Assembly (NCBI RefSeq): GCF_900637975.1
Contig: NZ_LR134477.1
Span: 3,348,001 to 3,412,000 of the forward strand
DNA: 64,000 nucleotides
Origin: Actinomyces viscosus
Lineage (GTDB): Bacteria > Actinomycetota > Actinomycetes > Actinomycetales > Actinomycetaceae
Direction: 5' to 3'
Shown here: in pieces, positions 9,016 to 16,443 of the stretch
How positions within the stretch are numbered: the stretch's first letter is position 1
How the letters are laid out: each line of letters begins with the position of its first letter
Notes under the pieces: model-generated
Seen by the model: the letters and a program-made list of their open reading frames with translations, nothing else
Told to the model about the DNA's origin: nothing
Database searches by the model: none
Made by a program: the position numbers and the translations under genes

Positions 9016-9684
9016 ATGACGCAGCAGCCCGCAGCACCCAGGCTCCAGGTCGCCCTGGACACCCTCGACCTGCCCAGCGCGCTCGGCCCCCTCCAGCGGG
9101 CCGCCCAGTACGTCGACGTCATCGAGTGCGGCACCATCCTCATCCTGTGCGAGGGGTTCCACGCCGTGCGAGCCATCCGCGCCCTCTTCCCCGACAAGCA
9201 GGTCCTCGCCGACGTGCGCATCGCCGAGGCCGGCTCCAAGATCGCCCGCCTCGCCTTCGAGGCCGGGGCCGACCTCGTCTCCTGCGTGGCCGGCGCCTCC
9301 ATGTCGACGATCCGCCAGGTGTGCCAGGTGGCCGACGAGCTCGGCGGCGAGGTCCAGGTCGAGCTGGCCGACGAGTGGTTCGATCCCGAACGGGCCCGCG
9401 CCTGGCGCCGGGCCGGCGTCGAGCACGTCATCGTCAAGCGCTCCCGCGACCGTGAGGCCGGCGGCGACCTGTCCTGGAAGGACGAGGACATGGACCGGGT
9501 CGACGAGCTGGCCGCCATGGGATTCACCGTCACCATCACCGGCGGCGTGAGCCCCGCCGACCTGCCCGCCTTCGCCGGGCGAGACGTCGGCATCGTCATC
9601 GCCGGCCGGGCGATCGTCGCCGCCGAGGACCCCGCCGCCGCGGCCGCCGAGCTGTCCGCCACCCTGGAGGAGGTGTGGACATGA
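9016..9684 (+). CDS. ulaD: 3-keto-L-gulonate-6-phosphate decarboxylase-like protein
   Basis: It belongs to the orotidine-monophosphate decarboxylase superfamily, UlaD/SgbH branch (222 residues). That branch converts 3-keto-L-gulonate-6-phosphate to L-xylulose-5-phosphate and CO2. Alignment by eye with E. coli UlaD is good along the whole length (LQVALD, IECGTIL, TITGGV, VIAGRAI). Key active-site positions differ: the family D-x-K-x-x-D appears as D66-V-R68-I-A-E71, and the catalytic His of the HRSR motif is K141 (KRSR). E37, E116 and R144 are kept. Either the reaction has shifted or these are tolerated swaps. The stop overlaps the ulaE start (ATGA). Confidence 0.85.
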   Translation: MTQQPAAPRLQVALDTLDLPSALGPLQRAAQYVDVIECGTILILCEGFHAVRAIRALFPDKQVLADVRIAEAGSKIARLAFEAGADLVSCVAGASMSTIRQVCQVADELGGEVQVELADEWFDPERARAWRRAGVEHVIVKRSRDREAGGDLSWKDEDMDRVDELAAMGFTVTITGGVSPADLPAFAGRDVGIVIAGRAIVAAEDPAAAAAELSATLEEVWT

Positions 9685-10628
9685 GTCCCGACGCCGCGCA
9701 AGCGGACACGGCCCGCTCAGGCGCCTCAGCCGGTGCCGGGCTGGCCGCTGGCATCAGCCTGGGTATCTACGAGAAGGCGCTGCGCGTCGGACCGTTGAAG
9801 GGCTCCGCCAGCCGTGTGGACGGTGAGGCCTGGCGGACCTTCCTCGACCAGGTGCCCCGAGCGGGCTTCTCCTTCCTCGACCTGTCCATCGACGAGTCCT
9901 CCGAGCGGGAGGCCCGCCTGGACTGGGACGCCGGGCAGTGCCGTACCGTGCGCCGGGCCGCCGAGGCGGCCGGCACCTTCATCGGCGGGATCTGCCTGTC
10001 CCTGCACCGCCGGATCGGCCCCGGATCGGCCGACCCGGCCGTGCGTCGCCGCGCCCGCGAGGTCATGGCCCACGGCCTGCGGGTCTGCCACGAGCTGGGC
10101 GTCCCGGTCATCCAGCTCGCCGGCTACTACTGCTACTACGAGGAGCCGCATCCCGACGCCGAGCGCTGGTACGCCCAGCTCCTGGCCGACGCCGTCCCCC
10201 TGGCCGCGCGCCTGGGCGTCGTCATGGGGATCGAGAACGTCGACGGCGACGACGTCACCTCCCTGACCAAGGCGATGGAGCTCGTCGAGGCCGTCGACTC
10301 GCCCTACCTCCAGCTCTACCCCGACCTGGGCAACATCGCCGAGCAGGGCCTCGACCCCGGCGTCGAGCTCGCTGCCGGAGAAGGTCACATGGTGGCGATG
10401 CACGCCAAGGACGTGCGCCCCGGCGAGCCCCGCCGCGTGGAGATGGGCACCGGCGTCGTCGACTGGGACCGCTCCTTGGCGCTGCTGGCCGCCCAGGGCT
10501 GGAGCGGCCGCCTCATGATCGAGATGTGGAACGACGATGCCCCGGACTCCCTGAGTCGCTGCGCCGCCGCCCGCGCCTTCATCGAGGACCGGGCCGCCTC
10601 GGCGGGACTGCCCGTCGTGGCGCCGTAG
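9681..10628 (+). CDS. ulaE: L-ribulose/L-xylulose-5-phosphate 3-epimerase
   Basis: This TIM-barrel metal-dependent epimerase of the UlaE/SgbU family interconverts L-xylulose-5-phosphate and L-ribulose-5-phosphate. After a variable 20-residue N-terminus come ISLGIYEKAL, RLDW, CLSLHRR, VIQLAGYY, a probable metal-ligand glutamate in MGIENVD, LYPDLGN, and MHAKDVRPG with GTGVVDW, all closely like E. coli UlaE. The ATG at 9681 overlaps the ulaD stop by 4 bases with GGAGGAGG at 7 bases. A GTG two codons upstream is possible but less well spaced. Total 315 residues. Confidence 0.93.
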   Translation: MSPDAAQADTARSGASAGAGLAAGISLGIYEKALRVGPLKGSASRVDGEAWRTFLDQVPRAGFSFLDLSIDESSEREARLDWDAGQCRTVRRAAEAAGTFIGGICLSLHRRIGPGSADPAVRRRAREVMAHGLRVCHELGVPVIQLAGYYCYYEEPHPDAERWYAQLLADAVPLAARLGVVMGIENVDGDDVTSLTKAMELVEAVDSPYLQLYPDLGNIAEQGLDPGVELAAGEGHMVAMHAKDVRPGEPRRVEMGTGVVDWDRSLALLAAQGWSGRLMIEMWNDDAPDSLSRCAAARAFIEDRAASAGLPVVAP

Positions 10629-10781
10629 AGCCGCCATCGAGCCGCCGCTGAGCGGAGACCTCGCCGGAAGCCTCCTCCCCGCTGCTCCTAACCGCCTCAT
10701 CACCCACCGGACCGTACAACCGCACCTGACACCACCCCGAACCACGAGCGGCACCGCTGCCGCTGCTTAGGAGAATCGACA

Positions 10782-11732
10782 ATGAGGTACGACCTGACAA
10801 CCATCGGCGAGGGACAGATCCGGCTGACCTGCGAGCGCGGGGACCGCCTGGCCACCGCCCGGTCCCTGCGCATGACCGCCGCCGGCTCCGAGGCCAACGT
10901 CGCCGGGCTCCTGTCCGAGCTCGGCCGCGCCACGGCCTGGACCACCAAGCTGCCCCGCGGAGAGCTGGCCGACCGCATCGCCCTGGAGTACTCCGCCGTC
11001 GGTGTGGACATGAGCCACGTCGTCATGACCGATGAGGGCCGCGTCGCCCTCTACTTCCTCGAACCGGGCGAGTTCCCGCTGCCGGGCAAGGTCACCTACG
11101 ACCGCGAGTACACGCCCTTCCGCAGCATCGTCCCCGAGGAGTTCGACTGGGACGCCCTGCTCGACACCCGCCTGGTCTTCCTCACCGGGATCACGGCGGC
11201 CCTGACCCCGGACACCGCCCGGGTGGTGCGCTACGTCGCCGACGCCGCGCGCGACCGGGGCGTCGACGTCGCCCTCGACGTCAACTTCCGCTCCCTGCTG
11301 TGGGACGGGGAGCAGGCCCGGGCCGTCCTGGAGCCGATCGCCAGGGGCGCCTCGATCCTGTTCTGCTCGCGCACCGACGCCGGGATCGTCTTCGGAATCC
11401 CGGGTCAGGGCGTGGAGGTGTGCCGGGCGCTGCGCGAGGAGATCGGCGCTCCCACGGTCGTGTCCACCGACGGGCGCGCCGGCACCTACCTGTCGACCGC
11501 CGCCGAGGGCGAGCGCGTCTACGAGATCAAGTCCGTCCCCGTCGTCGACCGCCCCGGGGCGGGGGACTCCTTCGTGGCCGGCACCCTGCACGGCTGGCTC
11601 GACGGCGACGTGAGCCGGGGCATCGAGATCGGCACCAAGGTGGCCTCCCTGGCCCTGACCCATCACGGAGACCTCACGCACGTGCGCCCCGCGGAGCTGC
11701 TCCAGGCGCAGGGCTCCGACATTGTCCGCTGA
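10782..11732 (+). CDS. PfkB-family sugar (acid) kinase
   Basis: This is a ribokinase/PfkB-fold kinase of 316 residues, resembling 2-keto-3-deoxygluconate kinases. It has the substrate-side glycine region (MTAAGSEANVAGLLSELG), a DVNFRSLLW motif and the C-terminal PGAGDSF anion-hole/catalytic base motif. TTAGGAG lies 7 bases before the ATG. It follows ulaE after 153 bp. In the yia pathway of enteric bacteria an unrelated kinase makes 3-keto-L-gulonate-6-phosphate, the UlaD substrate. I infer that this kinase fills that role here because no PTS genes are present to phosphorylate the sugar on entry. Confidence 0.85.
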   Translation: MRYDLTTIGEGQIRLTCERGDRLATARSLRMTAAGSEANVAGLLSELGRATAWTTKLPRGELADRIALEYSAVGVDMSHVVMTDEGRVALYFLEPGEFPLPGKVTYDREYTPFRSIVPEEFDWDALLDTRLVFLTGITAALTPDTARVVRYVADAARDRGVDVALDVNFRSLLWDGEQARAVLEPIARGASILFCSRTDAGIVFGIPGQGVEVCRALREEIGAPTVVSTDGRAGTYLSTAAEGERVYEIKSVPVVDRPGAGDSFVAGTLHGWLDGDVSRGIEIGTKVASLALTHHGDLTHVRPAELLQAQGSDIVR

Positions 11733-11770
11733 CCGGCCTCGCGCCGGCTCCACCGTAGATTGGACCGCAT

Positions 11771-13150
11771 ATGAGTACCGCATCGGGCAGCGCAGCGCCG
11801 TCAGCCGCCGCGAGCGCCCTGGAACAGATCGACTCCCGGCCCCTGACCGGCCACCAGCGAAGCATCATCGGACTGGCGATCGTCGCCAACGTCTCGGAGT
11901 TCTTCGACATGTTCCTCATCGGCTTCGCCGTCGTCCAGCTTCAGAAGGAGTGGAGCCTGGGCGGCTTCGAGACCGGTGTCATCCTGGCCTGCTCCGGGCT
12001 GGGAACCGTCCTCGGCGCGATCCTGTGGGGACGGGCCGCCGACAGGATGGGCCGACGACGCACCTTCTCCTGGTGCGTCCTGCTCTTCACCGTCTTCACC
12101 CTGGCCTCGGTGTTCACCCCCACCGGCTGGTGGGGCATGCTCGCCCTCCTGCGGGTGCTGGTCGGTGTGGGCGTCGGAGGCCTCAATATCGTCTCCATCC
12201 CCTACGTCCAGGAGTTCGTCCCCACCAGGCAGCGCGGCCTGCTGGCCGGGCTGGGCTCGGTGTTCATCCCGCTGGGCCTCTTCCTGGGGTCGCTGGCCCA
12301 GCGCGCCATGCACGACAACTGGCGCGGACTCATCGCCCTGGGCGCGATCCCGATCCTGCTGCTGGCCTGGATCAGGCTCGTCCCGGAGTCGCCCCGCTTC
12401 CTCCTCTCACAGGGGCGCGAGCGCGAGGCGCGCGAGTCCATCGCCTGGGCCCTGGAGCTGAGCCCCGACGCCGTCGGCGCCCTGCCACCGGTGGAGACCG
12501 AGCAGCGGATCGCCTACTCCGAGCTGCTGCGCAAGCACTTACGGCCCCTGCTCATCGTCTCGATCGGCTCCTTCTGCTTCATCCTGGGCTCCTTCACCGT
12601 GCAGTCCTGGGGGCAGACGCTCCTGGAGGTCGGCTTCGACGACATCGATGCCGACACCGTGGGCACGCTCTTCATGGGCGTCTCCCTGGTGGACCTGCTC
12701 GGGCGCCTGGCCTCGGCCTGGCTCGCCGACCGGATCGGGCGGCGCTGGACGATGTTCTCCTTCGGCCTCATCGGGGCGGCGGGAGCGGTCATCGTGGCCT
12801 TCTCCGCCCACTGGGAGACCTCCTGGATCATCTTCTTCACCGGCATCTGCATCACCATGGGCTTCGGCGACGGGGCCTTCGGGATCCTCAACGCCTTCGG
12901 CGGCGAGCAGTTCCCCAACGACGCCCGGGGGACCGGGCTGGGCCTGGGCTACGGCCTGGGGTCGAGCGCGAAGATCGTCGGCCCGCTGCTCATGGGGGCG
13001 ATGATCGGTTCGGACAACCTCAAGGAGCTGGCCCACCCGCTGGCCGCCGTCTTCCCTGCCTTCCTGTTCTTCGCGGCCATGCTGGTCCTGGGCGGTTTCG
13101 TCTACCTGCTGGCCCGTGAGACCAAGGGGGAGGTCCTCGAGGACATCTGA
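11771..13150 (+). CDS. MFS sugar/acid transporter
   Basis: The product is a 12-helix major facilitator of 459 residues in the sugar porter / aromatic acid symporter group. It has the loop motif GRAADRMGRRR between helices 2 and 3, PESPRFL after helix 6, its repeat ADRIGRRW, and the C-terminal ETKGEVLED. It ends the catabolic operon, so it probably imports the pathway's substrate. No Shine-Dalgarno is visible. TAGATT nine bases before the ATG could be the -10 of a leaderless transcript starting inside the operon. Confidence 0.92.
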   Translation: MSTASGSAAPSAAASALEQIDSRPLTGHQRSIIGLAIVANVSEFFDMFLIGFAVVQLQKEWSLGGFETGVILACSGLGTVLGAILWGRAADRMGRRRTFSWCVLLFTVFTLASVFTPTGWWGMLALLRVLVGVGVGGLNIVSIPYVQEFVPTRQRGLLAGLGSVFIPLGLFLGSLAQRAMHDNWRGLIALGAIPILLLAWIRLVPESPRFLLSQGREREARESIAWALELSPDAVGALPPVETEQRIAYSELLRKHLRPLLIVSIGSFCFILGSFTVQSWGQTLLEVGFDDIDADTVGTLFMGVSLVDLLGRLASAWLADRIGRRWTMFSFGLIGAAGAVIVAFSAHWETSWIIFFTGICITMGFGDGAFGILNAFGGEQFPNDARGTGLGLGYGLGSSAKIVGPLLMGAMIGSDNLKELAHPLAAVFPAFLFFAAMLVLGGFVYLLARETKGEVLEDI

Positions 13151-13242
13151 GCCGCCTGAGCCGTCCGAGGTACCCGAGGTACCCGGCGTCGTCGTCGGAC
13201 TCACCTCCGACGCCTGTGGGCGCTCAGGGAACATGAACAGAT

Positions 13243-13280
13243 GTGCGGGGTCCGCAACCGGCTGGTTGCGGACCCCGCAC
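13243..13280. terminator. Bidirectional hairpin terminator
   Basis: A perfect 17-bp stem (13243-13259 with 13264-13280) with a GGCT loop sits between the convergent MFS gene (stop 13150) and ulaF (stop 13297). It is placed to end both transcripts. Confidence 0.8.
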
Positions 13281-13296
13281 CCTTGTGGCCGACCGG

Positions 13297-14031
13297 CTAG
13301 TGCTGGCCGTAGACGTGCTGGTACCGGTCGTTGAGGCGGTCCACCATGTCGGCCGGGATCGGCTTCACGTCTCCGAGCTGCTCGGCGATGCTCATCGTGC
13401 GGGCGACCTCCTCGCACATGACGGCGGCCTTGACGGCGTCGCGCGCGTCCTTGCCCACGGTGAAGGGGCCGTGGTTGGCCATGAGGACCGCCGGGGACCT
13501 GGAGCCCTCCAGGGTCTCCACGATGCCGCGGCCGATGGAGTCGTCGCCGATGAGGGCGAAGGGGCCGATCGGGATATCACCGCCGAACTCGTCGCCCATC
13601 ATGGTCAGGGCGCAGGGGATCGGCTCACGGCGCGCGGCCCAGGCGGTGGCGTAGGGGGAGTGGGTATGGACCACGCCGCCGACGTCGTCGCGGTGCCGGT
13701 AGACGTAGGCGTGGGCGGCCGTGTCGGAGGAGGGTGTCAGACGGGCCGGGGTCCCGTCGTCGATCTTCTCCCCGTCGAGGGTGCACACCACCATCGTGTC
13801 CGCGGTGAGCTCGTCGTAGGAGACCCCGGAGGGCTTGATGACGAACAGGTCGGTCCTGACCGGCCCGTCCCCGCGGTCGACGACGACCCGCTCGGAGACG
13901 TTGCCGGCGGTCCACACCACCAGGCCCCAGCGGGGCAGCTCGGCGTGCAGCTCGGCCACCCGCTGCCGGGTGTCCGCCACCGCCTCGCGCAGGTGCTCGT
14001 CGAGGTCGGCCAGGATGATCCTCTCGCTCAT
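13297..14031 (-). CDS. ulaF: L-ribulose-5-phosphate 4-epimerase
   Basis: This is a class II aldolase-fold, zinc-dependent epimerase of 244 residues. It makes D-xylulose-5-phosphate from L-ribulose-5-phosphate, the last step before transketolase. Visible are TAGNVSERV (phosphate binding), KPSGV, TPSSDTAAHAYVYRH, the zinc ligands HTHS and the later ANHGPF histidine. GAAGGAG lies 8 bases before the ATG. The gene is transcribed convergently to the rest of the pathway from its own promoter region, which carries a TGCAC-N4-GTTCA site (14117) and a leader hairpin (14046-14080). It belongs to the UlaF/AraD family; the neighbours favour UlaF. Confidence 0.95.
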   Translation of the reverse strand: MSERIILADLDEHLREAVADTRQRVAELHAELPRWGLVVWTAGNVSERVVVDRGDGPVRTDLFVIKPSGVSYDELTADTMVVCTLDGEKIDDGTPARLTPSSDTAAHAYVYRHRDDVGGVVHTHSPYATAWAARREPIPCALTMMGDEFGGDIPIGPFALIGDDSIGRGIVETLEGSRSPAVLMANHGPFTVGKDARDAVKAAVMCEEVARTMSIAEQLGDVKPIPADMVDRLNDRYQHVYGQH

Positions 14032-14045
14032 GCGTGTGCTCCTTC

Positions 14046-14080
14046 ATCGCCAGTGCGTTTCTGTTGGGTTCACTGGCGAT
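14046..14080 (-). promoter_or_regulatory. Inverted repeat just upstream of ulaF
   Basis: ATCGCCAGTG (14046-14055) and its complement (14071-14080) form a perfect 10-bp inverted repeat with a 15-base spacer. One arm abuts the ribosome-binding site of ulaF. It may be a leader hairpin or a protein site; the SorC-type pattern is separate, at 14117. Confidence 0.45.
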
Positions 14081-14116
14081 TCTTCGGAGCCGGCCTGTCG
14101 GCGTCACCACGCCCGG

Positions 14117-14130
14117 TGCACGAATGTTCA
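14117..14130. promoter_or_regulatory. Candidate SorC operator upstream of ulaF
   Basis: TGCACGAATGTTCA matches TGAAC-N4-GTTCA at 9 of 10 defined bases and lies about 86 bp upstream of the ulaF start. With the sites at 6750 and 7838, each transcription unit of the cluster has one. Confidence 0.45.
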
Positions 14131-14180
14131 CGGCCGTTCCCGGACGACGTCTCATGATGCCGGTGCCCTCAGAGCTCGCC

Positions 14181-14237
14181 GGGACGTGTGATGCGGCCGG
14201 GTACAGGAATCCTGTACCCGGCCGCATCACACGTCCC
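14181..14237. repeat. 57-bp near-perfect palindrome 3' of the SPFH gene
   Basis: Two perfectly complementary 28-bp arms (14181-14208 and 14210-14237) meet at a single central base. It lies 25 bp past the stop of the minus-strand SPFH gene and upstream of ulaF. It could act as a strong terminator for SPFH transcripts, or form a cruciform. It is unrelated in sequence to the 69-bp elements. Confidence 0.85.
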
Positions 14238-14262
14238 CGTTCGCCCGGGGCGGGGCGGGCCT

Positions 14263-15705
14263 TCAGCCCTCCTGGTGCTCGACGACGTCGACCGGGGCCT
14301 CGCCGTCATCGCCTTCGGAGGCGCCGGAGTCCGGCAGGTGACCGCCCACCATGTCGGTCAGGCCCGTGCCCACCAGGCTGCGCAGGATGACGTCGAGCTG
14401 CTCGACGTTGCTGGCCACGGCCTTGGGCAGGGCTGAGGCGCCCTCGGTGGAGATGATCGACAGGTCGCGCACGCTGGCCAGCGGCTCGCTCAGGGCCCGC
14501 GCGATCTCGGGGGCCTTGTCCAGCAGCATCTGGCGGGTGGCGGCCTCGCCGTACTTGGCCAGGGCGTCGGCCTTGTCGCTCATGGCCTTGGCCTCGGCCT
14601 CACCGGCGGCGCGGATCGTGTCGGCCTCGGCCTGGCCGCGGGCGGCGATGGCCTCCGCCTCGGCGCGGGCCCGGGCCGCGGTCGCCTTGGCCTCGGCCTC
14701 GGCGCGGGCCACGGTTGCCCGGGCCTGGGCCTCGGAGTCGAGCCGGGTGCGCTCGGCGTCGGCCTCGGCGCGCAGCAGCGCCTCGGTCTTGGAGGCCTGA
14801 GCCTCCTGCTCGCGCTGGTAGCGGGCGGCGTCGGCGGGCTTGCGGACCGTGGAGTCCAGCTCGCGCTCGGTCAGGGCCGCCTTGGCCTCGGCGGCCTCCT
14901 GGCCGATGATGGCGATCTCGCGCTCCTTGGCGGCGCGGGCGATCGGCCCGGCGGAGTCGGCGTCGGCCTGGGCCTTGTCCGTCTCGGCCTTGAGCTGGGC
15001 CTGACGCAGGGACAGGTCGCGCTCGCGCTCGGCGATCTGCTGGCGGGAGGTGACCTCGGCGTCGCGGGCCTCGCGCTCGGCGTTGGCCCGGGCGATGCGG
15101 GCGTCCTTCTCGACGCGCTGCTGCTCGGGGACACCCAGGGAGTCGATGTAGCCGCCGGCGTCGGTGATCTCGGAGACCTGGAGCATGTCGATCTCCAGGC
15201 CCATGTTGGACATGATGCTCTTGGCGTCGTCGAAGACGTTGCGCTGGAGGGCGTCACGGTCGGAGATGAGGTCGGTGACCGTCATGTGGCCGATGATCGA
15301 GCGCAGGGAGCCGATGAGCGCCTCCCGGGCGGAGTCGGCGATGGCCTGGTCCGTGTTGGGCTTGCCCAGGAAGCGCTTGGCGGCGGCGCGCACCTGCTCG
15401 TCGGAGTCGCCCACCTTGACGGCGGCAACGGCCGAGACGCTGACGTTGATCTTGTTCTCGTCCTCGGCAGTGACCTTGAAGCCGATCGTGGTCTGGGTGA
15501 AGGGCAGGTACTGGATGGACTGGATGACCGGCAGCACGAAGTCGCGCCCACCGGGGTGGATGATCTTGACCGTGCCCCGGTTCGACCCGGAGATCAGGCC
15601 GGTGAGGTTGGCGGGGACGACGACGATCCGGCTGAACAGGTAGGCCACTACCAGCAGCGCGATGATGACGATGACGACAATGGCGCCGATGATCGATGCA
15701 TCCAT
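14263..15705 (-). CDS. SPFH-domain flotillin-like protein
   Basis: The product is a membrane scaffold protein of 480 residues. It has an N-terminal membrane segment (IIGAIVVIVIIALLVVAYLFS), an SPFH/band-7 domain to about residue 200, and a long Ala/Glu/Arg-rich coiled coil (about 200-390) typical of flotillins. A short C-terminal tail ends in acidic residues. Flotillin-like proteins organise membrane microdomains and are often paired with NfeD proteins. Here the NfeD-like gene lies 121 bp upstream on the same strand. Confidence 0.92.
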   Translation of the reverse strand: MDASIIGAIVVIVIIALLVVAYLFSRIVVVPANLTGLISGSNRGTVKIIHPGGRDFVLPVIQSIQYLPFTQTTIGFKVTAEDENKINVSVSAVAAVKVGDSDEQVRAAAKRFLGKPNTDQAIADSAREALIGSLRSIIGHMTVTDLISDRDALQRNVFDDAKSIMSNMGLEIDMLQVSEITDAGGYIDSLGVPEQQRVEKDARIARANAEREARDAEVTSRQQIAERERDLSLRQAQLKAETDKAQADADSAGPIARAAKEREIAIIGQEAAEAKAALTERELDSTVRKPADAARYQREQEAQASKTEALLRAEADAERTRLDSEAQARATVARAEAEAKATAARARAEAEAIAARGQAEADTIRAAGEAEAKAMSDKADALAKYGEAATRQMLLDKAPEIARALSEPLASVRDLSIISTEGASALPKAVASNVEQLDVILRSLVGTGLTDMVGGHLPDSGASEGDDGEAPVDVVEHQEG

Positions 15706-15826
15706 GCGGTATTCCTTTCTTTGCGGGGAGATGGGACGGAAAAAAGAAGGAGCGGGTCGAGGGGGAGGGACGCGGTGAGAACGGGGAACGAGGAGGGCTG
15801 GGCCGCTGCCGTGGCTCGACGGGGGC

Positions 15827-16330
15827 TCAGTCGTCGATCAGCCCCCAGGGGGTGATGGTGAGGGTGGAGTCGACGGCGTCGAGCACCCAGGCGCTCTGAC
15901 CCGAGCGCAACGGCTCCTCCGATCGTGCCGGCAGGGTCAGCTGGTTGCCGCGCGTGACGGCCCGGACCTCACCGGTGCCGTCCTTCCACCACAGGACGGT
16001 GACCTTCTCCCCGATGAGCTCGGCGGCGGTGGGCGGAGCCGTGTCCAGCGGCATGGTCCGCCTGAGGCGGTTCCACAGCCAGCGCGTGACCGCGCCCGAG
16101 GTGAGAGCCAGTGCTGCGGCGACGCCCCACACGACGGCCACCGGCACCTGCACGGCGGTGGAGCCCGACACGGCCGTCATCCCCATGCCGATCGCGCCGA
16201 AGACGGCCACCGGCAGGGCGAGGACCGGCACCATCCCGTCGGGGAGGAAGGCGTCCAGCAGCCCGTCGAACAGGACCCCGACCAGGAGGATGACGCAGCC
16301 GATGATCGCGCACCAGGCGAAGATGCTCAC
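15827..16330 (-). CDS. NfeD-like membrane protein
   Basis: The 167-residue protein has three or four N-terminal hydrophobic segments and a C-terminal beta-rich domain (about 105-165; LIGEKVTVLWWKDGTGEVRAV...) of the OB-fold type seen in short NfeD proteins. Family members partner SPFH proteins at the membrane, and the following gene is such a protein. A probable operon reads from the large membrane protein at 18594 through this gene into the flotillin gene. Confidence 0.8.
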   Translation of the reverse strand: MSIFAWCAIIGCVILLVGVLFDGLLDAFLPDGMVPVLALPVAVFGAIGMGMTAVSGSTAVQVPVAVVWGVAAALALTSGAVTRWLWNRLRRTMPLDTAPPTAAELIGEKVTVLWWKDGTGEVRAVTRGNQLTLPARSEEPLRSGQSAWVLDAVDSTLTITPWGLIDD

Positions 16331-16443
16331 GCCAGTCCCCTTTCATGGAGGCCCGGTGGCCTCCTACCCCCGGATTCTGCCACGGTGGCCGGAGCTGGAC
16401 GCCGAGATGAGATGGGGAGAAGAACCCGGCGGTTGTGGTTGGC

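Noticed and set aside
7837..9684. A 615-codon plus-strand frame across the lactonase and ulaD genes
   Set aside because: It reads the lactonase in a wrong frame before entering the ulaD frame. The real genes have their own starts with good ribosome sites.
13233..13244. ATGAACAGATGT, resembling the SorC operator
   Set aside because: The second half-site matches only partly, and it lies between two convergent genes beside a terminator, where no promoter is expected.
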